From: G963668605 sp963668605
Lineage (GTDB): Bacteria > Acidobacteriota > Terriglobia > Bryobacterales > Bryobacteraceae
Direction of reading: 5' to 3'
DNA: 64,000 nt
Assembly: GCA_963668605.1 (NCBI GenBank)
Contig: OY764903.1
Location: forward strand, 310,001 to 374,000
Below are positions 14,908 to 24,280 of this stretch, in pieces. Position 1 is the stretch's first letter. Each line of letters begins with the position of its first letter. The notes beneath the pieces were generated by a model. It did no database searches. It was not told where the DNA came from and saw only the letters and a list, made by a program, of their open reading frames with translations. Made by a program: the position numbers and the translations under genes.

Positions 14908-17295
14908 TCAGTAGACCGGAATGACGACGCTATCCGTCAAACCGGCGATCGAGACGTTCAGAACCATTGAACTTGTGCCGGTCTGGACGTCGGCGGCGTA
15001 AGTTCCTGGAATGTTTCCGGTCGGATAAAACCTTCGTAGGCTGCCTCCTCCGCTTGTGACGAGACTGATGCTGGGCTTCAACGAGCCCGAATAGGGCAGT
15101 CCCGCAACGTCTACGATCCGGATGACTACGGCTTGCGTAGAGGAAATCCGAATCGGATCGAACGCATCCGAGTACAGAACCGAAATCCCAAAGGGCGCGG
15201 AGCCGGGAACCGCGAACCAATAGGGGATGTTCGCGACGGTTGCACCGGAACTCGCGCTCACCTGGAGATATCCTTGATATTCGCCCGGCGAGAGGTTCGA
15301 GGCGTTCACCACGACCGAGACAGTCTGCGCGTTGTTCGGATCGAGTTGAACCGTGTTGACCGGTAGCGCCGGAGCCGGGCTGTTTCCGGACGGCAGGGCA
15401 GTTATCGTGTAGGTATCGCTCGATGTGCCGATATTGGACAACTGCAGATCCAGCGTGTTGTTGATCGAGCCCGGTCCCGTTCCGAAATTCAGGGAAGTCG
15501 GATACGCGGCCACGGTTCCGCCGAGGCCGGCCAACAGATTCAGGATTCCTCCGCCCGCCTGCTGGACCGTAGCCGGAACGTCAGGGCCGCTGGTTGCCGG
15601 CGTGGCGCCGTTGATGAGAAGCGACCGGTACTGAGCTACAGTCAGCCCCGGGCGAGCGGCTTTCAGTACTGCAGCGGCTCCAGCGGCGAGTGGCGCCGAG
15701 AAACTGGTTCCTCCCGTGTCGATGAAGCCGGACGGATCGTACGATTGGCCATTCGGGTACGACACTTGCGCCGCGGTGACGATCTCTTCTCCCACCGCTA
15801 CCAGGTCGGGCTTCATCGCGCTTCCGATGCTGGGGCCGCGGCTGGAGAAATCGACAAGATCCGTTCGGGCCGGAAAGAGCGTTGTGCCTACGAAGTCTAA
15901 TGTCACGAGGGCTCCAGAGTGCGCCTTGAGGTCGGTTCCTTCCTTGATGTTGGTAAACAAGGCCGGAAGCGCTGCGAAGCCGACGCTGGTGTTGCCCAGC
16001 ATGAACACGTCCGTGCTGCTGTTGTCGTAAATGATCGCGGCGATGGCTCCTCCGGCGGCAACGTTGTTGATCTTGCTTTCGAATGTGCAGGTTCCGCGGA
16101 GAACCAGAACAATCATTCCGGTAACGGACCTCGATGGCAGAGACGAACATGCCAGACCGGTCCGGTCGATTCTGGTTACGTCGTATAGGGGGCCGGTGAT
16201 AGCCTGCCCCGGATCCGGTCCGTCGCCCGGAAACGCCGCGTAAGGAGCCACACCGTCGATAGTGATCGAATAGCCCAGCGCGCGATCGTTCATGATCGCT
16301 CCGACCGCGATGGCATCGGGAGCGCTACCGAAGTCTGAGGTAGTACCCGCTCCGGGTCCGGCATTTCCGGCGGCAACCGTAACGATCACACCCGCGCGCG
16401 TGGCAGCTTCGATGGCGGCGATGCCGATATCGGTTGGATCGATATCCGAGTAGGAAGCGACGTAGCCGCCGAGGCTGAGGTTGATCACATCCATGCCATC
16501 GGCCACCGCGTCGTCAATAGCCTTTGCGACTACATCGTTGGTGCCGCCGTTAGCGTCCAAAGCCTTGTAATTGCCGATGTAGGCCTTCGGGGCAACACCC
16601 GTCAGCGGGCCGTATGGACTGGATACCGGACCACCGGCGGCCACCATTGCGGTCCCCGTGCCGTGTCCATCGAGATCGTCAGCATCGGGCCCGCCGCCAT
16701 CCGGCAGGAGCGGCGTGTAATTTTTAGCGACAATGATTTTCGAATTCGTGAATAATTTGTCGCTGTTCGCGAGGACCTTGGGGAAGCCGTCCAGCGGTGG
16801 CAGGGGAGCACTGAATCCTGGATTTCTCACATCGACTCCGGTGTCGATCATCGCGATTTTGATTCCTGCGCCCGCGCTATCCTGGCCCAGCGGCAGCATG
16901 CTCAAGGCATCCGGAACCTTGTGAATCGGAAGAGCATGATTGAGCAGCGGTTTGACACGGCGAACCGCATGCACCTTCACCACACCGGGAATTGTGGAAA
17001 GCTCGGCAGCCCGCGACTCGGGGATGGTTACGATCAGAGCGTTCGTCACCGTGTCCATACTGTCTAGAACCGTTCCGCCGTGCTCGGCGATGGCGCGCCG
17101 GGCAGCGGCCTGCGTCTGGCGCACGCCAGCTCGCCGGACGGCGAATTCGGATTCCCGCATAGCCGATCGGGGTCCCTGTTTGGCGGTCGTAACTGCTGCC
17201 GGTTCGCCGGAAAGTTCGACAACGTACCGGCCCGGAACCACCTGTGCGTACACTGCCGCGGCCGACAGCGACACAAGAGCGACAAATCTCCTCAT
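14908..17295 (-). CDS. Secreted S8 family subtilisin-like serine peptidase
   Basis: 795 residues from the ATG at 17295, eight bases after GGAGGAGG; a TTG at 17301 is too close to that site. Order: signal peptide (1-18), inhibitor I9-like propeptide (about 20-110), S8 catalytic domain with D151 (IAMIDTGVD), H211 (DGHGTGTAM), N311 and S531 (GGTSFSAP), with a protease-associated domain inserted at about 375-465. After about residue 570 there are beta-sandwich regions (Asn/Ser-rich, FN3-like). The complete catalytic set suggests an active extracellular peptidase used to gain nitrogen or remodel surface proteins. Stands alone on the minus strand between unrelated genes. Confidence 0.92.
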   Translation of the reverse strand: MRRFVALVSLSAAAVYAQVVPGRYVVELSGEPAAVTTAKQGPRSAMRESEFAVRRAGVRQTQAAARRAIAEHGGTVLDSMDTVTNALIVTIPESRAAELSTIPGVVKVHAVRRVKPLLNHALPIHKVPDALSMLPLGQDSAGAGIKIAMIDTGVDVRNPGFSAPLPPLDGFPKVLANSDKLFTNSKIIVAKNYTPLLPDGGGPDADDLDGHGTGTAMVAAGGPVSSPYGPLTGVAPKAYIGNYKALDANGGTNDVVAKAIDDAVADGMDVINLSLGGYVASYSDIDPTDIGIAAIEAATRAGVIVTVAAGNAGPGAGTTSDFGSAPDAIAVGAIMNDRALGYSITIDGVAPYAAFPGDGPDPGQAITGPLYDVTRIDRTGLACSSLPSRSVTGMIVLVLRGTCTFESKINNVAAGGAIAAIIYDNSSTDVFMLGNTSVGFAALPALFTNIKEGTDLKAHSGALVTLDFVGTTLFPARTDLVDFSSRGPSIGSAMKPDLVAVGEEIVTAAQVSYPNGQSYDPSGFIDTGGTSFSAPLAAGAAAVLKAARPGLTVAQYRSLLINGATPATSGPDVPATVQQAGGGILNLLAGLGGTVAAYPTSLNFGTGPGSINNTLDLQLSNIGTSSDTYTITALPSGNSPAPALPVNTVQLDPNNAQTVSVVVNASNLSPGEYQGYLQVSASSGATVANIPYWFAVPGSAPFGISVLYSDAFDPIRISSTQAVVIRIVDVAGLPYSGSLKPSISLVTSGGGSLRRFYPTGNIPGTYAADVQTGTSSMVLNVSIAGLTDSVVIPVY

Positions 17296-17365
17296 AGCCA
17301 AGGCCTCCTCCTGATTGTCTTGATAATTGCGTTACTTAGCCCAGTAATAGAAGAAAGTTACAATT

Positions 17366-18181
17366 TCAAAGTTCGAGCTTACCCCTGTAATTCATTTCCT
17401 TCGGGTGAAACTTCGTTTCAAGTCTGTATCGGCCGGTCCGCGTCTCGAAGCTGACCTCTTTATCATCCGAGGTAACAGCCTCAGTAAGTGGGAAGATGAA
17501 GCGGATTTCCTTCGATACGCCGTTGGCACTGGTTTTGACGTCTTCAGGTGAGATGGGCGGCTTTCCCTTGATGACCAGGCGCGTAGATGAGATCAACTGC
17601 TCGCGCAAATCGTTTGAGTTTCGATCCGCATTGTTCCGGTCGTTCTGACCGCTGTCTTCGTCGTACCCGCCTCTGCGTCTCGTGTCTGATGGGAATCCAA
17701 ACACTGTGATGATATAGCGTTTGCCTGATGAATTCTGATTGGACCCGGCGCCGGCGGCTTTGTCTCCGAGGCGTTCGAGAGCCTGTTGCACCGGTAACGC
17801 ACTCTCCCAGCGCACGAGCACGGACGACGGCGCAGTGCCTACGCCGGGATCGCTGGATGTCCCAGTGCCGCCGGGATACGGACTACGACGACTGGTTCCG
17901 CCGCCGGGAAAGCCGATGCCTCCGCCGGGGAAACCGATTCCACCCGGAAGGCCGATACCTCCGCTGGTGCGCCCGCCGCTGCCGCTGCCGCGGCCCGTTT
18001 GGCCGGAGCGGGATCCGTCGAAGGTGACTTTAGATGATTTCGCCCAGGGAGAGTTCGTGAGTATGCGGTCAATTTCGTCGCTGGTCCATTGCGCGGGATC
18101 TTTGGTATTCCAGACCTCACCCGCGACCAGGACGGTGGCGGCGATGAGCAGGGTAGCGCCACACGTCGTTAACAACTTCAT
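17366..18181 (-). CDS. Secreted protein of unknown function with Gly-rich linker
   Basis: 271 residues. Signal peptide (about 1-20), then WNTKDPAQWTSDEIDRILTN followed by SPWAK, a pattern I associate with hypothetical Acidobacteria proteins. Residues 55-115 are a Gly/Pro/Ser-rich linker with repeated GGIGFPGG. The C-terminal half has alternating beta strands (YIITVFGFP, RLVIKGKPP, IRFIFPL, VSFETRTGRYRLETKF) and ends in KLEL. No catalytic motif is evident. No strong ribosome site precedes the ATG. Function not recognised. Confidence 0.7.
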   Translation of the reverse strand: MKLLTTCGATLLIAATVLVAGEVWNTKDPAQWTSDEIDRILTNSPWAKSSKVTFDGSRSGQTGRGSGSGGRTSGGIGLPGGIGFPGGGIGFPGGGTSRRSPYPGGTGTSSDPGVGTAPSSVLVRWESALPVQQALERLGDKAAGAGSNQNSSGKRYIITVFGFPSDTRRRGGYDEDSGQNDRNNADRNSNDLREQLISSTRLVIKGKPPISPEDVKTSANGVSKEIRFIFPLTEAVTSDDKEVSFETRTGRYRLETKFHPKEMNYRGKLEL

Positions 18182-18253
18182 GGTTGTTCAGATGCAGCAT
18201 GCGCAGCTTTCAGGTACATCCCAAAGCAGGTAAGGACGGCCTTCTTTTGTAAA

Positions 18254-18490
18254 ATGAATGTAAAGTCAGCCGCCAGGCAGACTGGCTACGCCGCCGGATT
18301 CCGGGGCGGGGCTGCCCGCGGGGATCAATCCAGTTTGGGCGAGACCGGCGACTTCAGCCAAAACATCATGCAGGTCCCGGTGCATGTGCGCGACTGCCAA
18401 GCCACGATTCTGCACGTGATCGGCATCGACTACGCGCGCTTCACCCGCAAATATCAGGGCCTTGGCATGAAGCTGACCGGGTTCGGTGCG
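18254..18490 (+). pseudogene. Remnant of a DUF1501 protein C-terminus
   Basis: The plus-strand reading contains GETGDFSQNIMQVPVHVRD, then ATILHVIGIDYARF and KYQGLGMKLTG, which match the end of DUF1501 (sulfatase-like) proteins (usual form: GETDeFgy..v..PVHvhDlqATiLHllGiDh.rltyryQGrdfrLTDvhG). Only about 65 residues of a normally 400-450 residue protein remain. The match stops at about 18480, exactly where the opposing heparinase-like fragment also loses homology. No N-terminal domain lies upstream. Confidence 0.65.
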
Positions 18491-18870
18491 TACTTGCTGC
18501 CGGGCTCCGCGGTCTTGTCAAAGCGCCAATCGATCACGGGGCCGAAAGTGTGCGCATAGCCGATGCTTTCGAACTGATGTTTTATGGCGCGCTCGGCTCG
18601 CTCCAAATCCGGATGCGTGGGTTTGGGATTCGCTTTTTCGCCAAGCCCAATATGGTAGAGCGGCTTGGTCCGATGGCGGTAGTACTCAGCCAACGCGTGT
18701 TTGGCTGCCGCTTGATCGCCCTTGCCGATAGACGCCGCAACGGCTTCGAGTCCTGGCCTTGCAAGGTCCAGTTCAGCAAATAATTCGTCGTCGGTAAAAG
18801 CTTGCAGCTTTGGTAGTGCGCATGTTGAGGCGAGCAGCGCAACACAGAGTTTCGGAATTCCTGGCTTCAT
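18454..18870 (-). pseudogene. Truncated heparinase II/III-type lyase, N-terminal part only
   Basis: From the ATG at 18870 (ATGA overlap with the upstream PL22 gene) a signal peptide is followed by FTDDELFAELDLARPGLEAV, ALAEYYRHR and HTFGPVIDWRFDKTAEPGS, typical of the N-terminal helical domain of heparinase II/III-like lyases. The frame ends after 138 residues, whereas family members have 550-700. The last residues (after KYAPN) come from the antisense of the DUF1501 remnant. The reading suggests a deletion or inversion that removed the catalytic domain. It was once the second gene of an operon with the PL22 lyase. Confidence 0.7.
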
Positions 18871-20177
18871 TGAGTTGAGGCTTTGGCGACTTCGACCGCG
18901 AATGTGTATGTGGCGCCGAACATATTCGATCGAAATATGACCCACTTCTGATCTGGTGTGAAGCTGACGTTTGGCTCCAGACGGTACTCATGCTTCGACA
19001 TGTTGACGAGACGCTCCGCACGGAGCACTCCGGGGTTGACTAAGCTCTTGTCGACAGTGCCGCGATTCGGAATCGCTTCGGGCCGGAAGAGGTAGATCCA
19101 CTTGCCATCGCGAGCGTGCGCAACCTGTCCCTCATCGCCACCATCGCCGCAGAAGAGCTTGCCATCCCGGGTCACATTGAAATGGATGGACCACTCATCA
19201 CGCTGCATGTGGTACCACGTGCGCTCGCCGGTTTCGACGTTGTAGCCCGCCAGCCAGAAGACTTCGCCGCGCGGCGTCTGCAGGTCATACCAGATTATCT
19301 TGCCGTCGGAACTCCAGAACTCGTGTCCGTAGATTTCCATAGCCATGCTGCGCGTGTGAATCTTCGTAAGTTGCGTGCCGTCGCTATGAATCGTCCAGAT
19401 GCGGTCGACTTTGTGCCACGGGCCTTCGTGACACAGCATCAGCAGTCCAGAGTCAACGGGCGAGAATTCCAGATGATTGAGCCAGTCCGTGGAGCGATGT
19501 ATCACCTTGATCTCGCCCGACTTTACATTCACGGTGAAGAGCGCCATGGGCAGACGCGCGGCCAGGCGGTCTTCCATCATCTGTCCTTTGTTGCGGGGCT
19601 GATCGAGTGTCTGCGGCTGTTGTGGCCGGTTCGGGTTGTAATCCGCACCGGTACCTTCGATGTAGGTTCCAGCGAGCAGCGTCTCGTCCGCGTTGACCGT
19701 CGAGACCGACCCGCGCGGCGGCAGCTTGGCGATCTCGCGCATCACGCCAGTATCGACATCCGTCGAGCAGACGACGCCGTCCCTGGTGTAATAAACGTTC
19801 TGTGTCTTGCGGCCCGCGACGATCACGCGAACCGTACCCGTGACGACGGCCTTGGCGGTGTAGGTCTTCAGGTCAAGCACGGATATTCCGTCGGGCGTGG
19901 TGTAGACCATTTTCCTGCCGTCGGCCGTGTAACCGTTCTGGTTGAAATACAGGCTCGCGCTGCCGGGCTCGCCAGTCAGACGGACAACGCGGTGACCGGT
20001 GTCCGGATCGATCCAGGTTTTCGGTGGCTGTTGCGCCGCTGCGAGACTGAGCGTCGCCGCGAAGATTGTCAGGCCTGGCGCGAAGCGTTGTATAGTTCCG
20101 CCGATACCACCGCGATTGGTCTGCGCGACAACACTTCCGCTGCAGAGCAAAGACAACCTGACACCTGATGGCCTCAT
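18867..20177 (-). CDS. ogl: Oligogalacturonate lyase (PL22)
   Basis: 436 residues, ATG five bases after GGAGG. The protein is a beta-propeller of the TolB/DPP-like kind; WIDPDTGHRVVRLTGEPGS, NHLEFSPVDSGLLMLCHEGP, YGHEFWSSDGKIIWYD and LEPNVSFTPDQKWVIFRSN are characteristic blocks of oligogalacturonate lyases, with the conserved histidines that bind Mn. It would cleave short pectin oligomers by beta-elimination into unsaturated monomers. A second hydrophobic, signal-like segment (LTIFAATLSLAAAQ, residues 36-49) lies after an odd N-terminus, so the real start may be downstream or the protein may be exported. Its operon partner, a heparinase-like lyase, is broken. A palindrome lies 100 bp upstream. 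Confidence 0.85.
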   Translation of the reverse strand: MRPSGVRLSLLCSGSVVAQTNRGGIGGTIQRFAPGLTIFAATLSLAAAQQPPKTWIDPDTGHRVVRLTGEPGSASLYFNQNGYTADGRKMVYTTPDGISVLDLKTYTAKAVVTGTVRVIVAGRKTQNVYYTRDGVVCSTDVDTGVMREIAKLPPRGSVSTVNADETLLAGTYIEGTGADYNPNRPQQPQTLDQPRNKGQMMEDRLAARLPMALFTVNVKSGEIKVIHRSTDWLNHLEFSPVDSGLLMLCHEGPWHKVDRIWTIHSDGTQLTKIHTRSMAMEIYGHEFWSSDGKIIWYDLQTPRGEVFWLAGYNVETGERTWYHMQRDEWSIHFNVTRDGKLFCGDGGDEGQVAHARDGKWIYLFRPEAIPNRGTVDKSLVNPGVLRAERLVNMSKHEYRLEPNVSFTPDQKWVIFRSNMFGATYTFAVEVAKASTQ

Positions 20178-20646
20178 GAGCGCCTCCTCACTGAAACGGT
20201 CCGAAGCTGCGACGATTCTTGCACAGGTGCATCTTAATCCACAAGCCTCTCCCGAAACCGTCGACCGGACCGGATCGTAATTAGTCTTGACTTAATAGTT
20301 AAGACTAATTACGCTAGAAACAACGCGATATTTTCAGGAGGGAAGACTTCACTCCTGGACACCACAGAAGTTCTTTCCAATCAACAAATAGGTGGGGACA
20401 TGGCGCCCGGATTGAATCTGGCGTACCCCGAAGCGCTCAACAAAAGAGGCATCCCCATGATCTCGGCCAGGAAAACGAGCCCAGGTTCATCCTGTAACGG
20501 CGCCCGTGTTTCAGTCGTCGTTCAATCAACCGGTAACGCCCACGGAAGGAAATTGGGGGACTTAGGTAACATCGTCCGAAAAGACTGCACCGTACCACCA
20601 CCACCACCGAACGCGGAGGCGCTGCGATGACGTCGAGGAAGCCGCT
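20178..20646. other. Intergenic region with palindrome and possible IS debris
   Basis: About 470 bp between divergent genes. Besides the palindrome it has GGTGGGGACATGG (20391-20403) and GGGGGACTTAGG (20554-20565), short motifs that recall the ends of decayed insertion elements in related genomes. ORFs here (for instance 20400-20630) have no recognisable protein. Confidence 0.4.
20276..20313. promoter_or_regulatory. 13-bp perfect palindrome upstream of the PL22 gene, operator candidate
   Basis: CGTAATTAGTCTT (20276-20288) and AAGACTAATTACG (20301-20313) are perfect inverted copies around a 12-base AT-rich centre, itself containing CTTAA-TAG-TTAAG. It is strikingly AT-rich in a GC-rich region and lies 99-136 bp before the lyase start. 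It could bind a dimeric repressor of the lyase gene, or be a transposon end. Confidence 0.5.
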
Positions 20647-22422
20647 ATGCATCGAGTTGGAGGAGTCAGTCCGATTCTCGTTGGCCTGCTCGCGATTTCC
20701 GGTATCGCTCCGGATCTTCGCGCGGCCATGTCAGCATCTCTCAGTGCTTCGGTTCCTTCACACACGGAGGTGGGGACTGTAGTCAAGTGGACCGCAAGCG
20801 TCTCCGGTCCCGAAGCAGGCAGGCTCTGGTACCGCTTCCGGACGCGAGCGCTGGTCGACGAGTTCAAGCTCATTCGAGACTTTGGGCCGTCCAACACACT
20901 GGAGTGGACGGCGACTGAACACGAAGGCTTGTACCAGGTCGAGGCAACCGTGCGAAACGTCGATACTGGCGAAATCGCGCAGACCTCAATCGTTTTTTCG
21001 TTCGCGACGCGAATCCGAGGCGACACGCCGGTGATCAGCACAACGCAGAATCCACTGGTGTTTCTCTACAGCGCGCCTGAGTGCCCGGACGGCAGCAGAA
21101 TGCGGGTGCAGTTTCACACCGCGGACAGCAGCCTGGTTACCAATACTCCTTACAAGGACTGCTTGCCCGGCATGAGCATGAATTTCTACCTGGCCGGATT
21201 GCGGGTCGGAACCAACTACGTGGTCACGCACACCGTGGAGACCGGAGATGAGCATGTGGACGGGCCGCCTCTGCTGCTAACGACTCCAGATGCGATTCCA
21301 GCGATTGCCGGCTATACGGTTTTGAACGCCCCCGATACGCCTTCCGCACAGGGAATTCTATTGCAGAGCACCTTCACGCAAGCCACCGTGGCCACGGACC
21401 TGGCGGGCAATGTGGTCTGGTTCTACACGGGGCCGATCACGTATCTGACGCGACCCGCGCCGGGTGGCTATCTCTGGGCTGTCGCAGAGTCGCCCGGGGA
21501 AGATCCCTCTATGCAGGCGGTACGAAAGATCGACTTGGCCGGAAATACGGTTCAGGAGACCAACGCGGCCCGAGTGAGCGAGCAACTCGTGGCAATGGGC
21601 AAGCGCCCGATCGGGTCGTTCCATCACGAAGCTTCCACGTTGCCGGACGGCAGCACCCTGGTGCTGGCAAGCACCGAACAGATCCTGACCGATGTTCAGG
21701 GCGACGGTGACGTCGACGTGATCGGCGATATGATCCTGGTCCTGAATAGCGATATGGAGGTGACCTGGGCCTGGGACGCGTTCGATTACCTGGATCCCGG
21801 CAGGGCTGCTCTGCTAGACGAGAAATGCGGCCCCGCGCTGCCCGGTTGTCCGCCGTTCTACCTGTCGAATACTGCAAACGACTGGCTGCACGGGAATTCG
21901 GTGCAACTCACGCCTGACGGGAACCTGCTTTATTCGATTCGCCACCAGGACTGGCTTTTCAAGATCGATTACCAGAACGGCCTAGGTAGCGGCCAGGTGC
22001 TATGGAAACTCGGCAAGGACGGAGACTTCAATATCGACTCGAATGATCCGTCGCCGTGGTTTTCCCACCAGCATGATGCGGGATTTGACGCACCCGATGG
22101 CCTGACTTTGGCGCTATTCGATAACGGCAACACCCGCAACGCAGTTGATTCCACGGCCAACAGCCGGGGACAAGTGCTGCACGTTGACGAGCAAAACCGG
22201 AAAGTGACGCTGCAGATGAACGTCGACCTGGGCGTGTTTTCGCCTGCCTTGGGCTCTGCTCACAAATTGGATAACGGCAATTACCACTTCAACTTAGGGT
22301 GGCTGCCGGACTTCTCAAGCGAATCGGTCGAACTCGACCCTGCCGGGAATATTCACTATTCCCTCAAAATCGGTACGTTGGAATACCGGACGTTTCGAAT
22401 GAAGGATTTGTACACGCCCTAG
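20647..22422 (+). CDS. Secreted arylsulfotransferase-like protein
   Basis: 591 residues, ATG with GAGGAAG upstream; signal peptide to about residue 27. An N-terminal beta-sandwich (30-215) precedes a six-bladed propeller with VATDLAGNVVWFY, HHEASTLPDGSTLVLAS, NDWLHGNSVQLTPDGN, RHQDWLFKIDY and SHQHDAGF. These match the ASST/arylsulfotransferase family, in which a propeller His takes the sulfo group from a phenolic sulfate ester. A sulfatase follows 112 bp downstream, so the two may share work on sulfated aromatic or sugar compounds. The exact catalytic His cannot be fixed without an alignment; H in DWLHGNS is one candidate. Confidence 0.8.
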   Translation: MHRVGGVSPILVGLLAISGIAPDLRAAMSASLSASVPSHTEVGTVVKWTASVSGPEAGRLWYRFRTRALVDEFKLIRDFGPSNTLEWTATEHEGLYQVEATVRNVDTGEIAQTSIVFSFATRIRGDTPVISTTQNPLVFLYSAPECPDGSRMRVQFHTADSSLVTNTPYKDCLPGMSMNFYLAGLRVGTNYVVTHTVETGDEHVDGPPLLLTTPDAIPAIAGYTVLNAPDTPSAQGILLQSTFTQATVATDLAGNVVWFYTGPITYLTRPAPGGYLWAVAESPGEDPSMQAVRKIDLAGNTVQETNAARVSEQLVAMGKRPIGSFHHEASTLPDGSTLVLASTEQILTDVQGDGDVDVIGDMILVLNSDMEVTWAWDAFDYLDPGRAALLDEKCGPALPGCPPFYLSNTANDWLHGNSVQLTPDGNLLYSIRHQDWLFKIDYQNGLGSGQVLWKLGKDGDFNIDSNDPSPWFSHQHDAGFDAPDGLTLALFDNGNTRNAVDSTANSRGQVLHVDEQNRKVTLQMNVDLGVFSPALGSAHKLDNGNYHFNLGWLPDFSSESVELDPAGNIHYSLKIGTLEYRTFRMKDLYTP

Positions 22423-22534
22423 CGCCTGCCAAACTCCGGACCTGAAATTGCACTAGAATGTACGGAAGCGGCCTGCTTTTTGGGTTTGCCTTATCCGGGC
22501 TCTAATCTGACTTCGCAGGCCCGAAGGCAGGTTT

Positions 22535-23923
22535 GTGTCCCAGCTAAGTCGACGATCCTTCCTAAAGGCAGCAGCAGCAGGTCTTTTCTCCGGGGCTCTC
22601 TCAAACGCCCAGCAGGCAGCGCTACCAAACATCATTTTCATTCTCGCCGATGACCTCGGATACGGGGATCTAGGCTGCTACGGATCGAAGATCCCCACGC
22701 CAAACCTGGATGCGATGGCAAGCGAGGGCGCCCGTTTCACGCAGTTCTATTCGGCGGACCCGGTGTGCTCGCCCTCCCGCGCCTCGCTGCTGACGGGCCG
22801 CTATCCGACGCGCGTAGGCGTGACATGTGCGCTGGGCGCGAATGCCGACTACGGACTTCCCGATTCCGAAACAACCATCGCCCAAATGCTGCGCCTGCAA
22901 GGCTACAGCACAATGTGCATAGGAAAATGGCATCTCGGTTCCCTGCCGCAATATCTGCCCACCAACCGTGGGTTCGATGAATTCTACGGCCTGCCGTACA
23001 GCAACGACATGGATCCTCTGCCGCTGATGCGCAACACGGATGTGATCGCGCAGCGCGCGGACCAGAACCACCTCACGCAGCAGTACACCCAGCAGGCGGT
23101 GCAGTTCATTTCGCGATCAAAGCAGGGGCCGTTTTTCCTTTACTTCGCGCACACCGCGCCACACATTCCGCTTGCCGCGTCCGAGCGATTCCGGGGCAAG
23201 ACGGGGCTTGGTATGTACGGCGATTCGGTTGCGGAGTTGGACTGGAGCGTCGGCGAGGTGCTGCGCGCATTGAAGGACAACGGCATCGACGACAACACAC
23301 TGGTGATGTTCTCAAGCGACAACGGCCCGTGGTTCCAGGGAAGCGCGGGCAGCCTGCGAGGCCGCAAGGGCATGACCTACGAGGGAGGCGTCCGGGAGCC
23401 TTTCATCGCTCGTTTCCCCGGCCGGATACCTGCCGGGCGGGTGGCTTCCGGCGTGGCTTCGATGATGGATGTTTTGCCCACGTTATCCGAACTTTGCCGT
23501 GCGCCGCTACCGGAAAATCCAGTGGACGGCGTGAACATCTGGCCGTTGTTAACTGGAGATCAGGAATCCGTCGAGCGCGATGTTCTGCTTTACTTCGACG
23601 ATTGGAATATCCAGTGCGCCCGGATGGGTAAATGGAAACTGCACGTGGCCCGCTACAACAGCCCCGCATTCGCCCCTGTTCCGGCGGTCGGCCGGCAGAA
23701 CTTGCCGCTGAATCCCCCCGAGTTGTACGACATCGAGGCCGATCCGGAAGAGAGCTACGATTGCGCCGCGGATTATCCGCAGGTTGTGGCCGCTATCAGG
23801 AGCCGGATTGAAAACTCCTTGTATAGTTTTCCCGATGCCGTGCGAAGCGCTTGGAGCAACACGATGCGCGCAAAAACGAACGGTATTCCGGCCGGAGCAT
23901 ACCCGGTTTCGAGTCAGCCCTAG
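22535..23923 (+). CDS. Tat-exported sulfatase (S1 family)
   Basis: 462 residues, GTG start with a weak upstream AGGCAGG. Tat signal SRRSFLKAAAAG (5-16). The alkaline-phosphatase-fold sulfatase domain starts at PNIIFILADDLGYGDLGCYG; the formylglycine motif is C78-S-P-S-R-A-S-L-L-T-G-R, so the enzyme needs a formylglycine-generating maturase. Further blocks are IGKWHLG, HTAPHIPL and FSSDNGPW (metal-binding Asp/Asn). Length is normal. Likely removes sulfate from a sugar or aryl ester outside the cytoplasm. A sulfatase maturation gene is not in this window. Confidence 0.92.
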   Translation: MSQLSRRSFLKAAAAGLFSGALSNAQQAALPNIIFILADDLGYGDLGCYGSKIPTPNLDAMASEGARFTQFYSADPVCSPSRASLLTGRYPTRVGVTCALGANADYGLPDSETTIAQMLRLQGYSTMCIGKWHLGSLPQYLPTNRGFDEFYGLPYSNDMDPLPLMRNTDVIAQRADQNHLTQQYTQQAVQFISRSKQGPFFLYFAHTAPHIPLAASERFRGKTGLGMYGDSVAELDWSVGEVLRALKDNGIDDNTLVMFSSDNGPWFQGSAGSLRGRKGMTYEGGVREPFIARFPGRIPAGRVASGVASMMDVLPTLSELCRAPLPENPVDGVNIWPLLTGDQESVERDVLLYFDDWNIQCARMGKWKLHVARYNSPAFAPVPAVGRQNLPLNPPELYDIEADPEESYDCAADYPQVVAAIRSRIENSLYSFPDAVRSAWSNTMRAKTNGIPAGAYPVSSQP

Positions 23924-24280
23924 CTTATGGGGCAATTCACCTGGACCGCGCCGCACAAACCACACTCTTTTCGTCGCAACAGATACCCTCGCGCAGGCCA
24001 CAGGCGTCAAAACGCGCGAATTTCGGACGGGCTCCATGTGATCACGGACTGTTTCGCTGCCATGGCTGCGCGAACTCGCCTCCGCCAGACGGGTGCACCG
24101 CGAGCCGGTTGGCCGATTGCAGCCGTAGTGGTGGTTTTCGGCCAGGAAACACGCTCCAGAAAAATAATAAACGGCCTATTTTCATCGTGTTGCGTACGGG
24201 CCTCAATTTGCAAGCAGAATAGTACACCTCCGTACTCGAGGGGTGCAAGGCGGTAGAAAATGAGTTCAATATGGAGTGGG
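23924..24280. other. Intergenic region, no feature recognised
   Basis: About 350 bp between the sulfatase and the DUF3300 gene. The ORFs here overlap each other in all frames and show no domain. I see no clear hairpin or repeat. Confidence 0.5.

Noticed and set aside
20400..20630. 76-codon ORF before the arylsulfotransferase
   Set aside because: No family, Pro-run at the end, and it covers IS-like debris; kept only as intergenic remark.
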